Shown: positions 11,059 through 20,128 of the stretch, piece by piece
Numbering within the stretch: position 1 is the first letter of the stretch
Layout: each line of letters opens with the position of its first letter
NCBI GenBank assembly: GCA_012862575.1
Contig: BLSF01000014.1
Span: 558,001 to 622,000 of the forward strand
Direction of reading: 5' to 3'
DNA length: 64,000 nucleotides
DNA from: Parietichytrium sp. I65-24A
Taxonomy: Eukaryota > Sar > Bigyra > Thraustochytrida > Thraustochytriidae
Translations under genes and position numbers: made by a program
Notes under the pieces: model-generated
Told to the model about the DNA's origin: nothing
Database searches by the model: none
The model's input: the letters and a program-made list of their open reading frames with translations, nothing else

Positions 11059-11487
11059 ATGGGCTCTTCATCCGCTCAGGACGCGGCGCGAAGGTCCATG
11101 AAGTGCGTCATGGGCAAGGACAAGCAGGGATGGCTCAGCCTCTTTGCAAGCGACGCATGCATCGAAGATCCGGTGGGCACGAGCCCTCTGGATGAGACTG
11201 GGGAGGGTCATCGCGGGCTTGAGGCCATTGAGGCTTTCTGGGATTCGAACATCGCGCCGAACGAGTTTGTGTTCAACATCAAAGAGTCCATCGCGCCGCA
11301 AGGGTCCAGAGAAGTTTGTAATATCGGGCAAATCATTACGAGGCTTCCCGCGTTCAAGATGAGCACGGTAACGAACCTTGTCGCAATCTATCGCGTCAAC
11401 GCTACTGGAAAAATTGAGTCCCTGCGAGCGTTTTATGACTTCAACACAATGGCAGCATCAGCGGTCCGATTTCCCGCGAGAATGTGA
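11059..11487 (+). CDS. SnoaL/NTF2-like (ketosteroid-isomerase fold) protein
   Basis: A 142-residue single-domain protein. The pattern from DACIEDPVG through GHRGLEAIEAFWD to the C-terminal beta strands ending in ESLRAFYDF is typical of the SnoaL-like/nuclear transport factor 2 fold, with an N-terminal helix, a bent sheet and an internal cavity. The length is close to that of bacterial nuclear-transport-factor-2-like isomerases. The frame is open upstream to 10858 but that part is Arg-rich and unlike the family, so the ATG at 11059 (MGSSSAQD) is preferred. Members act as isomerases, hydrolases or non-catalytic binding scaffolds. The substrate cannot be inferred. Bacterial origin by transfer is possible since the family is most frequent there, but codon use does not stand out. 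Confidence 0.75.
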   Translation: MGSSSAQDAARRSMKCVMGKDKQGWLSLFASDACIEDPVGTSPLDETGEGHRGLEAIEAFWDSNIAPNEFVFNIKESIAPQGSREVCNIGQIITRLPAFKMSTVTNLVAIYRVNATGKIESLRAFYDFNTMAASAVRFPARM

Positions 11488-12742
11488 CCGGTGCACTGCT
11501 TCTCCAACTTTCCGCGCGAAAATCTAACCTGAACCATTGCAACCTAGCGCGCCGCCATAGCTGAATGCATTTAGCGTTTATGTCACATTCTTTCGGAAGA
11601 GGAACATGCTCGCTGCTTTGGAGTCTATATCCGTTAGGGAGGGGTGAACCGTTCTTAAAACCAAGTTCCAGTTCGTTTTGAGTTGTGATTTATAAAATAT
11701 GTCACCAATCTGTTTTCCACATGGTTTCAGGTGCCAATCGAATCCCCCTTCCCTTCGCGTGAGCTGCCACTTGTCGTCACTCGTCTCGATCGCGCGTCCT
11801 CGGAAGACCCTCGGACCCTTCTCGCACTTGAGAGAATTCCGCCAGATGAATGCCAGCTAACCATGATCGCTAAAGATCCAGAGTCCGGGCCGTTGAGCCG
11901 GCCCGATTCCTCGATCATTGATTCGCCTTCAGAGTTTCGAACTGCAAGATGGAGCGCATGCGGCCAAAAGCCCAGCTTATCCGTCCCCCCCGCAGCTAAT
12001 CAGCCAACGAGCGAAAACAAAGGACGTGAGTTTTACAGTTCATCAAATTGCAGTCAATTATCAACTTTGCCTCATCTGCTTTCGACCCCATCGACCTGAA
12101 GCGGCGGCTCTTTTAACAGCTAATGAAAAACCTCCGCGTGCTCACCAACAAGTTGCCAATGCCTGGCGTGGTTGGCAAACTTCCAATTGTGTTTTACACG
12201 TTGCCGGGCCCGTTCACGGCATATGCATCCCTATCGAAAACACATAGCAGTGGTGTGCGATCGCGCGCGCTGCGATGTCAGACACGTATCGGAAGGTGCC
12301 AGTGGAGTGTAAAAGTGTGAAGACGACCTCCTCCAGCGCGCGAAGCGATGTCATTGCACGGCATTGCAAGGCATGTCGGCACGGCCTTCGTCATCTACGA
12401 GCCGAGGATAGCCCGAGAGGTATTGATAGCCGTCGAATGCCGAAGGTAAGTTTACCCGAAGGTTTTCCACCATGATGGCATCGTCGCGTGCGGACAAGCG
12501 TCGCCAAGGCTTTCTTTGCTAGTGCCAGTGCTTAGCATCTGGTGCCGCAGTGTAATGACTCAAGTTGGCCTCCGGCCACTTGGCCCGCCCCTGCCATCCC
12601 AGCCATCCCAGCCACCGCGGCCAACAGGCTAAGAATTCGAAAAAGGGCTTTCATAGCTTTCATTCGCCGCCCAAGTTGCCCGTCAAGTAAGCTTATTGAT
12701 CTATCTTGCCAATGAGTGCTTGCTTTAATTTATCACAAATGG

Positions 12743-12773
<31 letters not shown>

Positions 12774-13869
12774 TATTCTTATTCTTCATTCAGAACATTG
12801 ATTTCTTGATTCATTTTGAGACTGTAAAAACAGATAGAGTTCCAGCTATCCGCACTTACTCCAACCAATATTACTACTAGTCCTCATCACTTCTCTCATA
12901 GCCACAATTGCCAAGAATACGAAATTACATCCTCGTCGTCATAGTCCAGATTATCCAAACACTACGCACGATGGTACACACCACCTCCTACACTAGGTCC
13001 CTATCCGCTCTTAAAAATCACACGAGGCCTAATGAAAAGTGTAGGGTTCAAGTAAGGTCCGGAGGAGTAATAGGATTGGCTGGTGTGGTCGGGGGCTAGC
13101 TCCGGAGGTAGATAGTGCGTAGGGTGTTGTGAGTGTCGAGAGTTGGAAGAGAGAGTGCTTTGCACGTTTTGCAACCTGGCAGTGGATTTCAATTTCATGT
13201 CAGTTGAATGAAGATGGTGTGAACTTAGTGGCTGATGCAACGGATGATGCACAGCTGACGGACTGGTTGTCAAGTTGGCAGGGGGACGGAGGTGAGTGAG
13301 TGCGGCAGTACAGTACTAGTACGGTACTCATAAGTTGTGTGAGCGAGTCCCGGCCATTGCAGGTGAATGATATGTTCATATGGTCTTGTTCATTGATCGA
13401 CTGTGAATGAAGTTCTGTCATGCTTATTGACTGCGAAGAATACAGTTCGAAGACTTTGAGCCGGTTGCTGCGTCGACGGTGAGTAGAAAGAAAGTCATCA
13501 CAGTCAGTACACGTTCTGAGGGCTCGAGCGAACGGCGTAGACAGTGAATTGTGAGATCGCTGCGATTGGGTTTTGATGCTGGACTGCGGTTGGGACTGGC
13601 CGACCACTCTTCAAATCGTTTGTCGTCGGCTTTGAACTGTGTGAAGTCCCGGAGAGACTGTGGCCCTGGCCCTGGTGGCGGAGCGAAGACTCGCGGTCTG
13701 TTCGGGCAGTCCTTGTACGGCGTATCGACGAGCTGCTGGTTAGAACGGCAGAGCCAATAGGCGAGTTGGAGAAGAAGGGGAAGCAAACGTGCAATTCACA
13801 GGAAGAGAGATTGATTGGCAAGTCGGCCATCGTCGACGGGACAGACTGGCGTAGAATGGTGAATGGGCG
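11488..13869. other. Spacer, possible unrecognised split gene at 11.7-12.3 kb
   Basis: An open stretch at 11731-12099 (+), rich in Pro and Ser, is followed by an open stretch from 12123 with GKLPIVFYTLPGPF, and a T-rich stretch with CAG before it could be an acceptor. I recognise no family and cannot settle the exon structure. Elsewhere there is a (GATT)n run at 12745-12773 and AGTAC palindromes near 13305-13325. No RNA gene was seen. Confidence 0.3.
12745..12773. repeat. (GATT)n microsatellite
   Basis: Seven tandem GATT units in spacer DNA. The same motif recurs near 8700, 40200 and 45200-45300. Confidence 0.9.
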
Positions 13870-15540
13870 ATGGACGCTGTGGCCGAGCTTGTGATCCCTG
13901 TTGGGGATCTCACGCTATCGACAGGCGTGGACGCCGGAGCGGAGCATGAACCAACGAACAAACATGTGGCGAGGCTGAAGAGATGCATGAGCATCTGCTC
14001 AATCACGCTTCTTTATGTTTTTGTGCTGTGCGAGAATATCTTTGACCTGTACTTTGCAGCGACATTGCTGAGCGGCATGGAGTGGCCGTGGGACTGGACA
14101 GATCCCGTATTCTTGCTCGTCTTCATTTCTTCCGTTCTAGCATTGGTGGGGTTATGCATGACCGTGCTGGACAAATCGTGCTGTATTTTCGTTCTGGGCG
14201 ACGATGACGACTTTGAGCGTTCTTGGAGAGAGAACGTGTTCCGGCTACTGTCAGCATGTTTCATGTTCTTTTGCCCTTGTCGACTAAAGCGAGATGCGTT
14301 TGGCGAAGTGGACGAAATCGTGGTGTTTCGAGCCTCGAAGAGAAGGCTCATTATTTTCGCGCACCGTCTCGCTGACTTCTCGGACACCTTAATCCTTCTC
14401 CGCCTCACGTTGCCCGGGGACGACGGCACTTGCCAGTCCATTGGCGTATTTGACTACATAACTGGAGGTCTCTTGATGTTCAGTGCCCTTCTTCTGGCAA
14501 AAGACTATTGGACCTGTGAAGGGCTGGACCGGACCCAAGGCGGGCTTATGGCTCAGGCATACTCCACCTTGATTGTCATTGGCGTCGCAGTGGTGCTTAC
14601 CGAGCCTTTCATGTTCAAAATGATTGTGCTTGGAGTCATCCTTTTGGTGCCCCTCTTAGTGTTCTTCGGGATGAAGTGGTCTCTTCTCGTTGCTCCAGCT
14701 GGCACCATAGCGCTTGCATTCGTTGGCGAGGCATGCAACAGAGAGCAGGTCTTTTGCGCGCTTTCTGTTTACGCTGCTATCCCGGTACTTTCCTTGCTCT
14801 TTGGCCAGTCTCACTGTGCCCCGGACTCGGTTCGCCGCCGCAGAGTCGCTGGCGAGACTTTTGGCAGTGATCCAGAGGGATGGCAGCGCCATCTTTGTAG
14901 CCACGATGTCTACGACGACCCGGTTTTCATGATCGCCGCTGCAAGGCACAACGACGACGCGTTTCGATTTGCCTCCAAGGACCTCAAAAGCGACCCTCAA
15001 GTCTTGCAAACTGCAGTGGCTGAAAATGGGCTGATCATAAGGCACGCTGTTCCTCTGCTCCAGGATTGCAGACCTATCGCATACACAGCGGTCAAGCAGA
15101 ACGGTGAATCGTTCGAATACTTGAGCGAGCGGCTGCGTGATGATCGTGAACTGGCCCTTGTGGCAGTGGGAAAGCACGGCTACATGCTAAAGTACGCGAG
15201 TGAGAGGCTCCGCAACGACCGTGAAGTGGCGATTGCCGCGGTGACGCGAAACGGATGGGCGTTGGAATTTGCAGGGGATGACATTCGCGATGACAGAGAG
15301 GTTGTCCAGGCTGCCATGCAAAAACGAAACTCTATGTTTTCATTGCGAAGTGCGAGCGATCGTCTTCGTGGCGACAAGCTCTTGGTCCTTCAGGCTGTCC
15401 AGTGCTATGGATTCAACTTGCAGTATGCCTCGGAAGAGCTCAAGGACGACGAGGATGTAGTGCGAACGGCGTTAAAGAGAGGTGTAAATATACAATTCGC
15501 GAGCGAGAGGTTGCAAAGGAAGTACTCTCGGAAACGCTAA
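13870..15540 (+). CDS. Multipass membrane protein with C-terminal DUF4116 repeats
   Basis: A 556-residue protein. The first 330 residues hold about seven or eight hydrophobic segments (for example around residues 42-62, 75-100, 195-215, 235-330) with a cytosolic-type Cys-rich loop. From residue 348 to the end there are eight tandem units of about 25 residues with the pattern DREvaiaAV..nG..l.yASerLr, which is the DUF4116 repeat known from protist and bacterial proteins of unknown function, often in surface or repeat-rich proteins. DUF4116 proteins I know of are usually soluble repeat arrays, so joining to a membrane domain is unusual. The start is the first ATG after an upstream stop. I do not recognise the membrane domain. 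A sensor or anchored scaffold is a guess. Confidence 0.8.
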   Translation: MDAVAELVIPVGDLTLSTGVDAGAEHEPTNKHVARLKRCMSICSITLLYVFVLCENIFDLYFAATLLSGMEWPWDWTDPVFLLVFISSVLALVGLCMTVLDKSCCIFVLGDDDDFERSWRENVFRLLSACFMFFCPCRLKRDAFGEVDEIVVFRASKRRLIIFAHRLADFSDTLILLRLTLPGDDGTCQSIGVFDYITGGLLMFSALLLAKDYWTCEGLDRTQGGLMAQAYSTLIVIGVAVVLTEPFMFKMIVLGVILLVPLLVFFGMKWSLLVAPAGTIALAFVGEACNREQVFCALSVYAAIPVLSLLFGQSHCAPDSVRRRRVAGETFGSDPEGWQRHLCSHDVYDDPVFMIAAARHNDDAFRFASKDLKSDPQVLQTAVAENGLIIRHAVPLLQDCRPIAYTAVKQNGESFEYLSERLRDDRELALVAVGKHGYMLKYASERLRNDREVAIAAVTRNGWALEFAGDDIRDDREVVQAAMQKRNSMFSLRSASDRLRGDKLLVLQAVQCYGFNLQYASEELKDDEDVVRTALKRGVNIQFASERLQRKYSRKR

Positions 15541-16660
15541 GCGCCGGACCCCTGGCGCACTATGACCAATATGCACTTCTTTTAGTTCAAAAGAACATTG
15601 TGCAGTGCCGAGACCTTTTATACTGACGATTAAAAAGCCACGATGACTTTACAAGAGGCAAAAGCACAATCGGGAAGGTTGCTCGCAGAACGCTCGGGCT
15701 AGCTTGGCGCCCCGCGAATTTGGCACCTGTCTGACAACTTGTATATACGACAGGGCGTGATCTCATGTGTGACAAAAGATACAGAGCTTCCTATTGTTGA
15801 AAATTACTTTAAAAACAAAAAGAGACCAATTGAACACTAGACTAGTTTGCGTACCTTTCCTCACCTTGCATGTACGAGTACTGAGTACTGGCCCCTCGCC
15901 GACGAGTCCCACGCAGCGAAATGTCAGAAACGCCGCACATGTCCAGCCAGCATTGACTCCATATTTTTCTCCGCCGACTCCCCGGACACACCAACGCGCA
16001 CTTTATCGAGCCTTTTCTCCCTCTCTTTGAATCAGCAACTCGAGCGTCGCGGGCATCACACTTTTTTATTCATGCGTTCAAGGCGTTCCGCGCAAGACAG
16101 ATCTGATCTGATCAGATCTGATCAGATCACACCTTCCGATAGGGTTTATTTACGCTGCACTTCGTGGCTTCACTTGGATCAGATCAGTTCAGCGCTGACT
16201 ATCGCTGACTATCGCTGCGACGGTGTGCGACTGTAAGTATGTCAGTATGTCAGTCAGTCTGTTTACTGTTAGTCAGCGTAGTCAGCGATAGTGAACATTT
16301 ATTTGCTGAACCTGACTAAAGAGCTATGTGCCACCATGATGTGCCAGCGAATGAGCACGGGTGAATGTGAAAAGCGCGAGATTGGGTGCTGACTTTTATG
16401 TTGCCTGTGCAGGGTCAGCGAGGGAACGTGCGGAAAAGCAGTTGATTGAAGGGAAGTAAATGGTTAGCAAGTTTGAATTTGGGCGCCACGCGCCAGTCGC
16501 GTGGCAACACCAACACCAACACCAACACCAAAACCAAAACCAAAACCAAAATCAAGCCGAAGCGAAGCCGGGAAAAGACTCTCGAAAGGCAAGAGATTTT
16601 TGGTAGAATCGAGCTCGAAAGGTGAAGGACGGAGGGCATATAATGGTTGGGCTCGGGAGC
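15541..16660. other. Spacer upstream of the spondin-domain gene
   Basis: No coding sequence was found. GAGTACTGAGTACTGG lies near 15876-15891, GATCTGATC-type inverted repeats at 16098-16128, GACTATCGCT repeats near 16196-16215, GTCAGTATGT repeats near 16235-16255, and the hexamer run at 16505-16552. Confidence 0.5.
16505..16552. repeat. Compound hexamer repeat (ACACCA)n-(AACCAA)n
   Basis: Four copies of an ACACCA-type hexamer pass into four of an AAACCA type. The repeat ends about 110 bases before the start codon of the spondin-domain gene, so it may be part of its 5' UTR or core promoter. Confidence 0.85.
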
Positions 16661-17500
16661 ATGAAGATCGCAGCTTTGGGAGCAGCGAGTCTGGCACTTT
16701 CAGGCGCGAATGCAGAGTTTGTACGCGGGATGAGCCAAGCGCGAGAGCTTTCATCATGCAAGAACGATTTCAATTGTGGCGCCAACTCACATCGTCTCCC
16801 AGATCGCAAGTGCTACAACTCCTTTGACGACTGCGCGTGCGAGGTTGGATACTTTAAAGATCACGGCCGGTGCGTGAAAGAGCTGGAGATAACTGTCAGC
16901 AACCTCTCCTATCAGCAGCCATTTTCTAATTTTTTCGTAATGGTGCACAACAAGGACACTCTTCCGATCTACACTCAGGGACAGCCTGCTTCAGAGCAGC
17001 TGACATTGCTGGCTGAGAACGGAGATCCAACGGCGCTCAAGGCATTTTACGAGTCGCAGTACGGGGTCCTTTCTGTTGGAATCACCCACGGCGCGGCCCC
17101 AGGGAACTCGGCATCTTTCAGAATCCGCGTCAATGATGACTACGATCGGGTCAGCTTCACTTCCATGGCGATCAACACGAACGATTGCTTTGTTGCGGTC
17201 AATGGCATGGCTCTCAGACACGGCGACAAGCTAAGCTTTCCAGGCCTTGACGCAGGCAGCGAAGAGAACAATGAGCTTTGCACGAGCATCCCTGGCCCCG
17301 CATGCCACAGTGCCAGTGGCAATGTCAGGTCAGGAAATGGAGAAGGATTTGTACACATCCATCGTGGGTTCCACGGCATCAACGAAGGCAGGCGCCTCGA
17401 CAAACTCGACAACGGTGCGAATGGACAGCCGCTCTCGGCCGCAGGATACGATTGGCGCAATTTTCTGATGCGCGTCTCCGTATCCGAGCAGCCGAGATGA
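16661..17500 (+). CDS. Secreted spondin_N domain protein with EGF-like module
   Basis: A 279-residue protein. Residues 1-18 (MKIAALGAASLALSGANA) form a clear signal peptide. A six-Cys EGF-like segment follows (roughly residues 32-73). The rest matches the spondin_N domain: ITVSNLSYQQPFSNFF at its start, then the conserved GQPASEQLTLLAENGDP stretch, and GDYDWRNF-like residues (AAGYDWRNF) near the end. Spondin_N occurs in animal F-spondins and, alone, in many bacterial and protist secreted proteins. It adopts a C2-like sandwich. Two in-frame ATGs at 16622 and 16643 lie upstream, but the signal peptide starts best at 16661. No thrombospondin repeats are present. Likely extracellular or vesicle-lumenal; role unknown. 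Confidence 0.85.
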   Translation: MKIAALGAASLALSGANAEFVRGMSQARELSSCKNDFNCGANSHRLPDRKCYNSFDDCACEVGYFKDHGRCVKELEITVSNLSYQQPFSNFFVMVHNKDTLPIYTQGQPASEQLTLLAENGDPTALKAFYESQYGVLSVGITHGAAPGNSASFRIRVNDDYDRVSFTSMAINTNDCFVAVNGMALRHGDKLSFPGLDAGSEENNELCTSIPGPACHSASGNVRSGNGEGFVHIHRGFHGINEGRRLDKLDNGANGQPLSAAGYDWRNFLMRVSVSEQPR

Positions 17501-17974
17501 GCTGTGAGAATGTGCCGTGAGATGATCAAGCTACCTTTTTTTAAAATTTGAAAAGAAATTGTACGAATACCAAATTTGATTAAAACAAACCACCAAGCCA
17601 CTTTGTTGATGAATGTTGAGTGAAACTAGGCATGGCGAGCGCATGCCTGGCAGTTATTAGAATGTGTAGAAAGCATGTGGAATTGGCCCAAATAGATAGC
17701 AAAAGAAAAACTGAAAAATAACAGCGCGCTAAGATACCAATATTTTAAGATTGTCATGCTTGTCATATTCGTCAAGATTATTCTCGTTCGCCCAGGGCTC
17801 CAAAGAGCTCATGCGTTGGGCGATAGGTAGGTTTCGTATTTCATTCATCAGATTCATAGCAAGGCAAGGTCGCAAGATTTTAACACACGCACACAGGCAA
17901 GTAACTAGAGACACGTTGGGGAATGAATGCTGGCAGCAAATGCATGCAAGCACAAGTGGCAGGGTCGGGACGGA
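17501..17974. other. Spacer between converging genes
   Basis: This is the 3' flank of the spondin-domain gene and of the minus-strand Tudor/ankyrin gene. AT-rich stretches occur and no coding signal is visible. Confidence 0.5.
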
Positions 17975-20128
17975 TCACTTCTTTCCGGCAATGCAGAGGA
18001 GCTTCTTCAAGCCCGTGCTCTGTCTGGAGGACACGGACCCAGGCGAGCGCACTTCGTTCGAGCTCTGAGGCCACGAGTTTCCCCTGCGCTCACCAGCCAG
18101 GGCGTTGTTGGAGCGCTCGACGGCGCTTGCGCTGAGGTGTCTGCGCTCTCTCACAGCCTCGATCGGAGTGCCCTGTTCGGACATCTTCAGTTTCGCGTTG
18201 TACTTGGTTTTGCCAAAGCCAAAGTCCCGGAGCATGGCGCGCACTTCAGCGTTGGCGACCACGTAGGCCTCGCCATCGGCGTCCTCAGCGCCTGCAGCAA
18301 GCAGGCGTTTGGCAACGTCCACCTCTCCGTTCTCGCAGGCGAGAAGAAGAGGCGTCTTTTGGTCTACCGTGTTGGGCTCTCCAGCCTCTACGTTTTCTCC
18401 TTTCTTGATGTAGTATTCAATGCTCAGAATGTCGCCGTTCTTGGCGGCTTCCCAGATGCTTTCAGACTTTGGGCTCTCCAAATAGGCCACTGCGGCAGCC
18501 TGTTCCTCGTTACCGATAAGCTGTATGTCGTGCCGGTCGGTGTTCCGCTGCACCGTGCCTCTGCTGAACTTTACCGTGAACACCTCCTCCCCCTCACAGC
18601 CGTCGTACGAGACAACGGTGGCCGGGTAGAAGCAGTCGTCTTCCGCGAACAGCGCGCGGCATTCTTTGCCCTCCCACGCCGTGTAGTCGAACTCCGGCTC
18701 GGAGCGGTCGTCGTCGTCGTCATCATCTTCTTCCTCCTTCTCACTTTCGTCCGAGGAGCTCTCCTCGTTTTTGTAGGCGTATTGCGCTTCCACCCATGAG
18801 TTGTCCACTTCGTCTTCTTCCTCCTCATCCTCATCCTTGGCGAAGCTGTCCACTTCTTCCTCCTCCTCGGCCACCGCAGCGAGCGCGTTGCTCTGCCGTG
18901 AAGCGCGCGAGGCGCGTGAGCTCTTGCTAGAGCGCTTGCTAGACCGCGAGCTGAGCCGCTTGCTCAGTCGCCCGAGAATGGACGACCGCTTGGAGGAGCG
19001 GACAGACTTGTTATCCTCTTCTTCTTCTTCTTCTTCCTCCTCCTTCTCTTTCACGGATGATGCTGACCGGGTGGACACGCGCTTGGAGGAGACTCTTTTG
19101 GATGACCTGCGCTTTTCCTCTTCTTCTTCCTCCTCCTCGTCGTTGTCGTCTTGCTCTTCTTGAGCGGAATATTTGGACCGCGAAGACATGCGCTTGGAGG
19201 AGATTCTTCGGGACGAGCTGCGCTTTTCCTCTACATCATCTTCCTCCTCCTCGTCGTCGTCTTGATCCTTGGCAGAAGACTTTGACCGAGACGACATGCG
19301 CTTGGAAGAGATTCTCCGCGAAGAGCTGCGCTTTTCCTCTACATCATCCTCCTCCTCTCCGTCGGTGTTTTCGTCCTCTTCCTCCTCTTTAATCTGCGAC
19401 CGGGACGACATGCGCTTGGATCTTCTCGACTGTGAGGACCTCTGTGACATGCGCTTTGAGGAGACCCTGCGTGAGCTCCTCACATCTTCTTCCTTCTCCT
19501 CCTCCTCCTCTTCTTCTTCTCCTTCTTCTTCCTGCTCTTCCTCCACGACGCGAAGGCTCTTTCTTGAGCGCACAGAGCTCCTTGCGGACGAGCTGCTCCT
19601 CATGGACAACCTGGCCAGCGACCTCCTCACTGCGGACTGTCTCTTGGTCGGCTGTTCCTGCTGTTCCTCCTGCTGTTCCTCCTGTTCCTGGTCCTCCATC
19701 TTGGCGGCTTGCTGCTCCTCTTTCGCAAATGCGGAACCCACTTTCGCCATCAACGAACTGGCCAGCCCGGACGCCGCGCTCGCCGCCGCAGCCACCCATT
19801 TCGCGGGAGACTCCTGCTCCGCCTCCTGCTCCGCGATGACGTCATCCGCGTCCTCTGCCTTCGTCGCCTTGCGCGAGAGACGACGCGAGAGGCGCAGCTG
19901 CTCCGCCTGGCGGCGCTTGTACAGTCTTAGCTGCGCGAGAGGGTCGTTGGGGTGGTCCGCCTTGGAGAACTTGCAGTGCCTGCACTTGCCCTGGAAGCCG
20001 TAGATTGGGTCGAAGTCGAACCCGGGACACTCTGCTGCGCTCTTGAACTGCCGACCGAGGACGATGCGCTCGCGACGGAGGAGCTTACGGCTCACCACCT
20101 CTGCCATCGGCCCGTCGTACGACGACAT
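17975..20128 (-). CDS. Charge-block, Tudor-like and ankyrin repeat protein
   Basis: A 717-residue protein. The N-terminus has a small CPGF...CRHC...H finger-like motif (about residues 34-58). From about 160 to 430, basic Ser/Arg/Lys blocks (RRISSKRMSSRSK) alternate with Glu/Asp blocks, with at least two near-perfect 36-residue units (RSSSRRISSKRM followed by acid). A beta domain, EGKECRALFAEDDCFYPATVV through VTVKF-like residues (EVFTVKF), resembles a Tudor/SMN-like fold that reads methylated residues. Two or so ankyrin repeats follow (SIWEAAKNGDILSIEYYIKKG, TPLLLACENGEVDVAKRLLAAGA), then a Ser-rich tail. RRxS sites suggest phosphorylation by basophilic kinases. The start is the first ATG. 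Nuclear or condensate-forming behaviour is inferred, not shown. Confidence 0.7.
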   Translation of the reverse strand: MSSYDGPMAEVVSRKLLRRERIVLGRQFKSAAECPGFDFDPIYGFQGKCRHCKFSKADHPNDPLAQLRLYKRRQAEQLRLSRRLSRKATKAEDADDVIAEQEAEQESPAKWVAAAASAASGLASSLMAKVGSAFAKEEQQAAKMEDQEQEEQQEEQQEQPTKRQSAVRRSLARLSMRSSSSARSSVRSRKSLRVVEEEQEEEGEEEEEEEEKEEDVRSSRRVSSKRMSQRSSQSRRSKRMSSRSQIKEEEEDENTDGEEEDDVEEKRSSSRRISSKRMSSRSKSSAKDQDDDEEEEDDVEEKRSSSRRISSKRMSSRSKYSAQEEQDDNDEEEEEEEEKRRSSKRVSSKRVSTRSASSVKEKEEEEEEEEEDNKSVRSSKRSSILGRLSKRLSSRSSKRSSKSSRASRASRQSNALAAVAEEEEEVDSFAKDEDEEEEDEVDNSWVEAQYAYKNEESSSDESEKEEEDDDDDDDRSEPEFDYTAWEGKECRALFAEDDCFYPATVVSYDGCEGEEVFTVKFSRGTVQRNTDRHDIQLIGNEEQAAAVAYLESPKSESIWEAAKNGDILSIEYYIKKGENVEAGEPNTVDQKTPLLLACENGEVDVAKRLLAAGAEDADGEAYVVANAEVRAMLRDFGFGKTKYNAKLKMSEQGTPIEAVRERRHLSASAVERSNNALAGERRGNSWPQSSNEVRSPGSVSSRQSTGLKKLLCIAGKK

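Noticed and set aside
11731-12320. Possible split gene on the plus strand
   Set aside because: Open stretches exist and a CAG after a T-rich tract could be an acceptor, but frames and splice sites do not combine clearly and no domain is seen.
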